From: Pueribacillus sp041725775
GTDB taxonomy: Bacteria > Bacillota > Bacilli > Bacillales > UBA6769
Direction: 5' to 3'
DNA length: 14,372 nt
Assembly: GCF_041725775.1 (NCBI RefSeq)
Contig: NZ_JBEUEL010000047.1
Span: forward strand, 1-14,372
Shown: positions 14,299-14,372 of the stretch, piece after piece
Numbering within the stretch: the first letter of the stretch is position 1
Layout of the letters: every line of letters starts with the position of its first letter
The notes under the pieces: model-generated
What the model was told of the DNA's origin: nothing
The model's input: only the letters and a program-made list of their open reading frames with translations
Database searches by the model: none
Translations under genes and position numbers: made by a program

Positions 14299-14372
14299 AG
14301 TGGACCCCATCGTCAAGACAACTTTTTTATAAATTTAAGGTGCATTGAGTTTTGCTCCTTCCTATCTTGCCA
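14299..14372. mobile_element. Possible terminal end of an IS3-family element (continues past the window)
   Basis: AAGTGGACCCCATCG (14299-14313), followed by TCAAGACAACTTTTTTA, resembles the ends of IS3/IS150-group elements, in which an ACCCC block is followed about ten bases later by AGACA and a T run. The rest of the element would lie to the right. No transposase frame is readable in the 60 bases left, so orientation is unknown. This is pattern memory only. Confidence 0.35.

Noticed and set aside
1..14372. tRNA, rRNA, CRISPR array, riboswitch or retron-like structures
   Set aside because: No regularly spaced repeats, tRNA cloverleaf, or known riboswitch core was seen on either strand by eye.

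Overview
The window reads as low-GC Gram-positive DNA of the family Bacillaceae. Shine-Dalgarno sites are strong (AAGGAGG type), genes are AT-rich with GTG and TTG starts, and the order queG - yhbB - trmL matches yhbA-yhbB-cspR of Bacillus subtilis as I remember it. The very acidic linker after the lipobox of the TAXI receptor and the presence of a TRAP transporter hint at an alkaliphilic or halotolerant species; that is inference. No rRNA, tRNA or CRISPR array is visible.

Region 1 (1-3417) is accessory. It opens with the 3' part of an IS256-family transposase gene and the probable right end of that insertion sequence (about 453). A cupin protein follows with its own terminator. Next come an alpha-type DNA adenine methyltransferase and, overlapping it by 17 bases, a protein with a PD-(D/E)XK nuclease signature. 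These two look like a complete type II restriction-modification pair. A 347-base gap without a credible gene separates this region from the next.

Region 2 (3765-10032) starts with an Hsp20 small heat-shock protein on the minus strand, divergent from a lipoprotein TAXI receptor. The receptor is followed by a hairpin terminator and then by the fused DctQ-DctM TRAP permease. After a strong terminator come a class-III PLP enzyme related to glutamate-1-semialdehyde aminomutase and an RpiR-family regulator with a SIS domain. Two TGAAAT...ATTTCA palindromes upstream of the PLP enzyme are candidate operators for the regulator. Together these genes look like an uptake, conversion and regulation module for a small amino or carboxylic compound whose identity the sequence does not give.

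Region 3 (10019-14133) is tRNA- and repair-related and looks like core genome. A stand-alone B3/B4 domain protein on the minus strand is divergent from queG (epoxyqueuosine reductase). queG is followed by an O6-alkylguanine-DNA alkyltransferase gene (ogt), a YhbB-like amidase-domain protein and trmL. A 31-codon membrane peptide gene faces trmL and shares its bidirectional terminator. The QueG protein has Met where I expect one of the eight cluster-binding Cys residues. The last ~75 bases may be the end of an IS3-family element that continues past the window.
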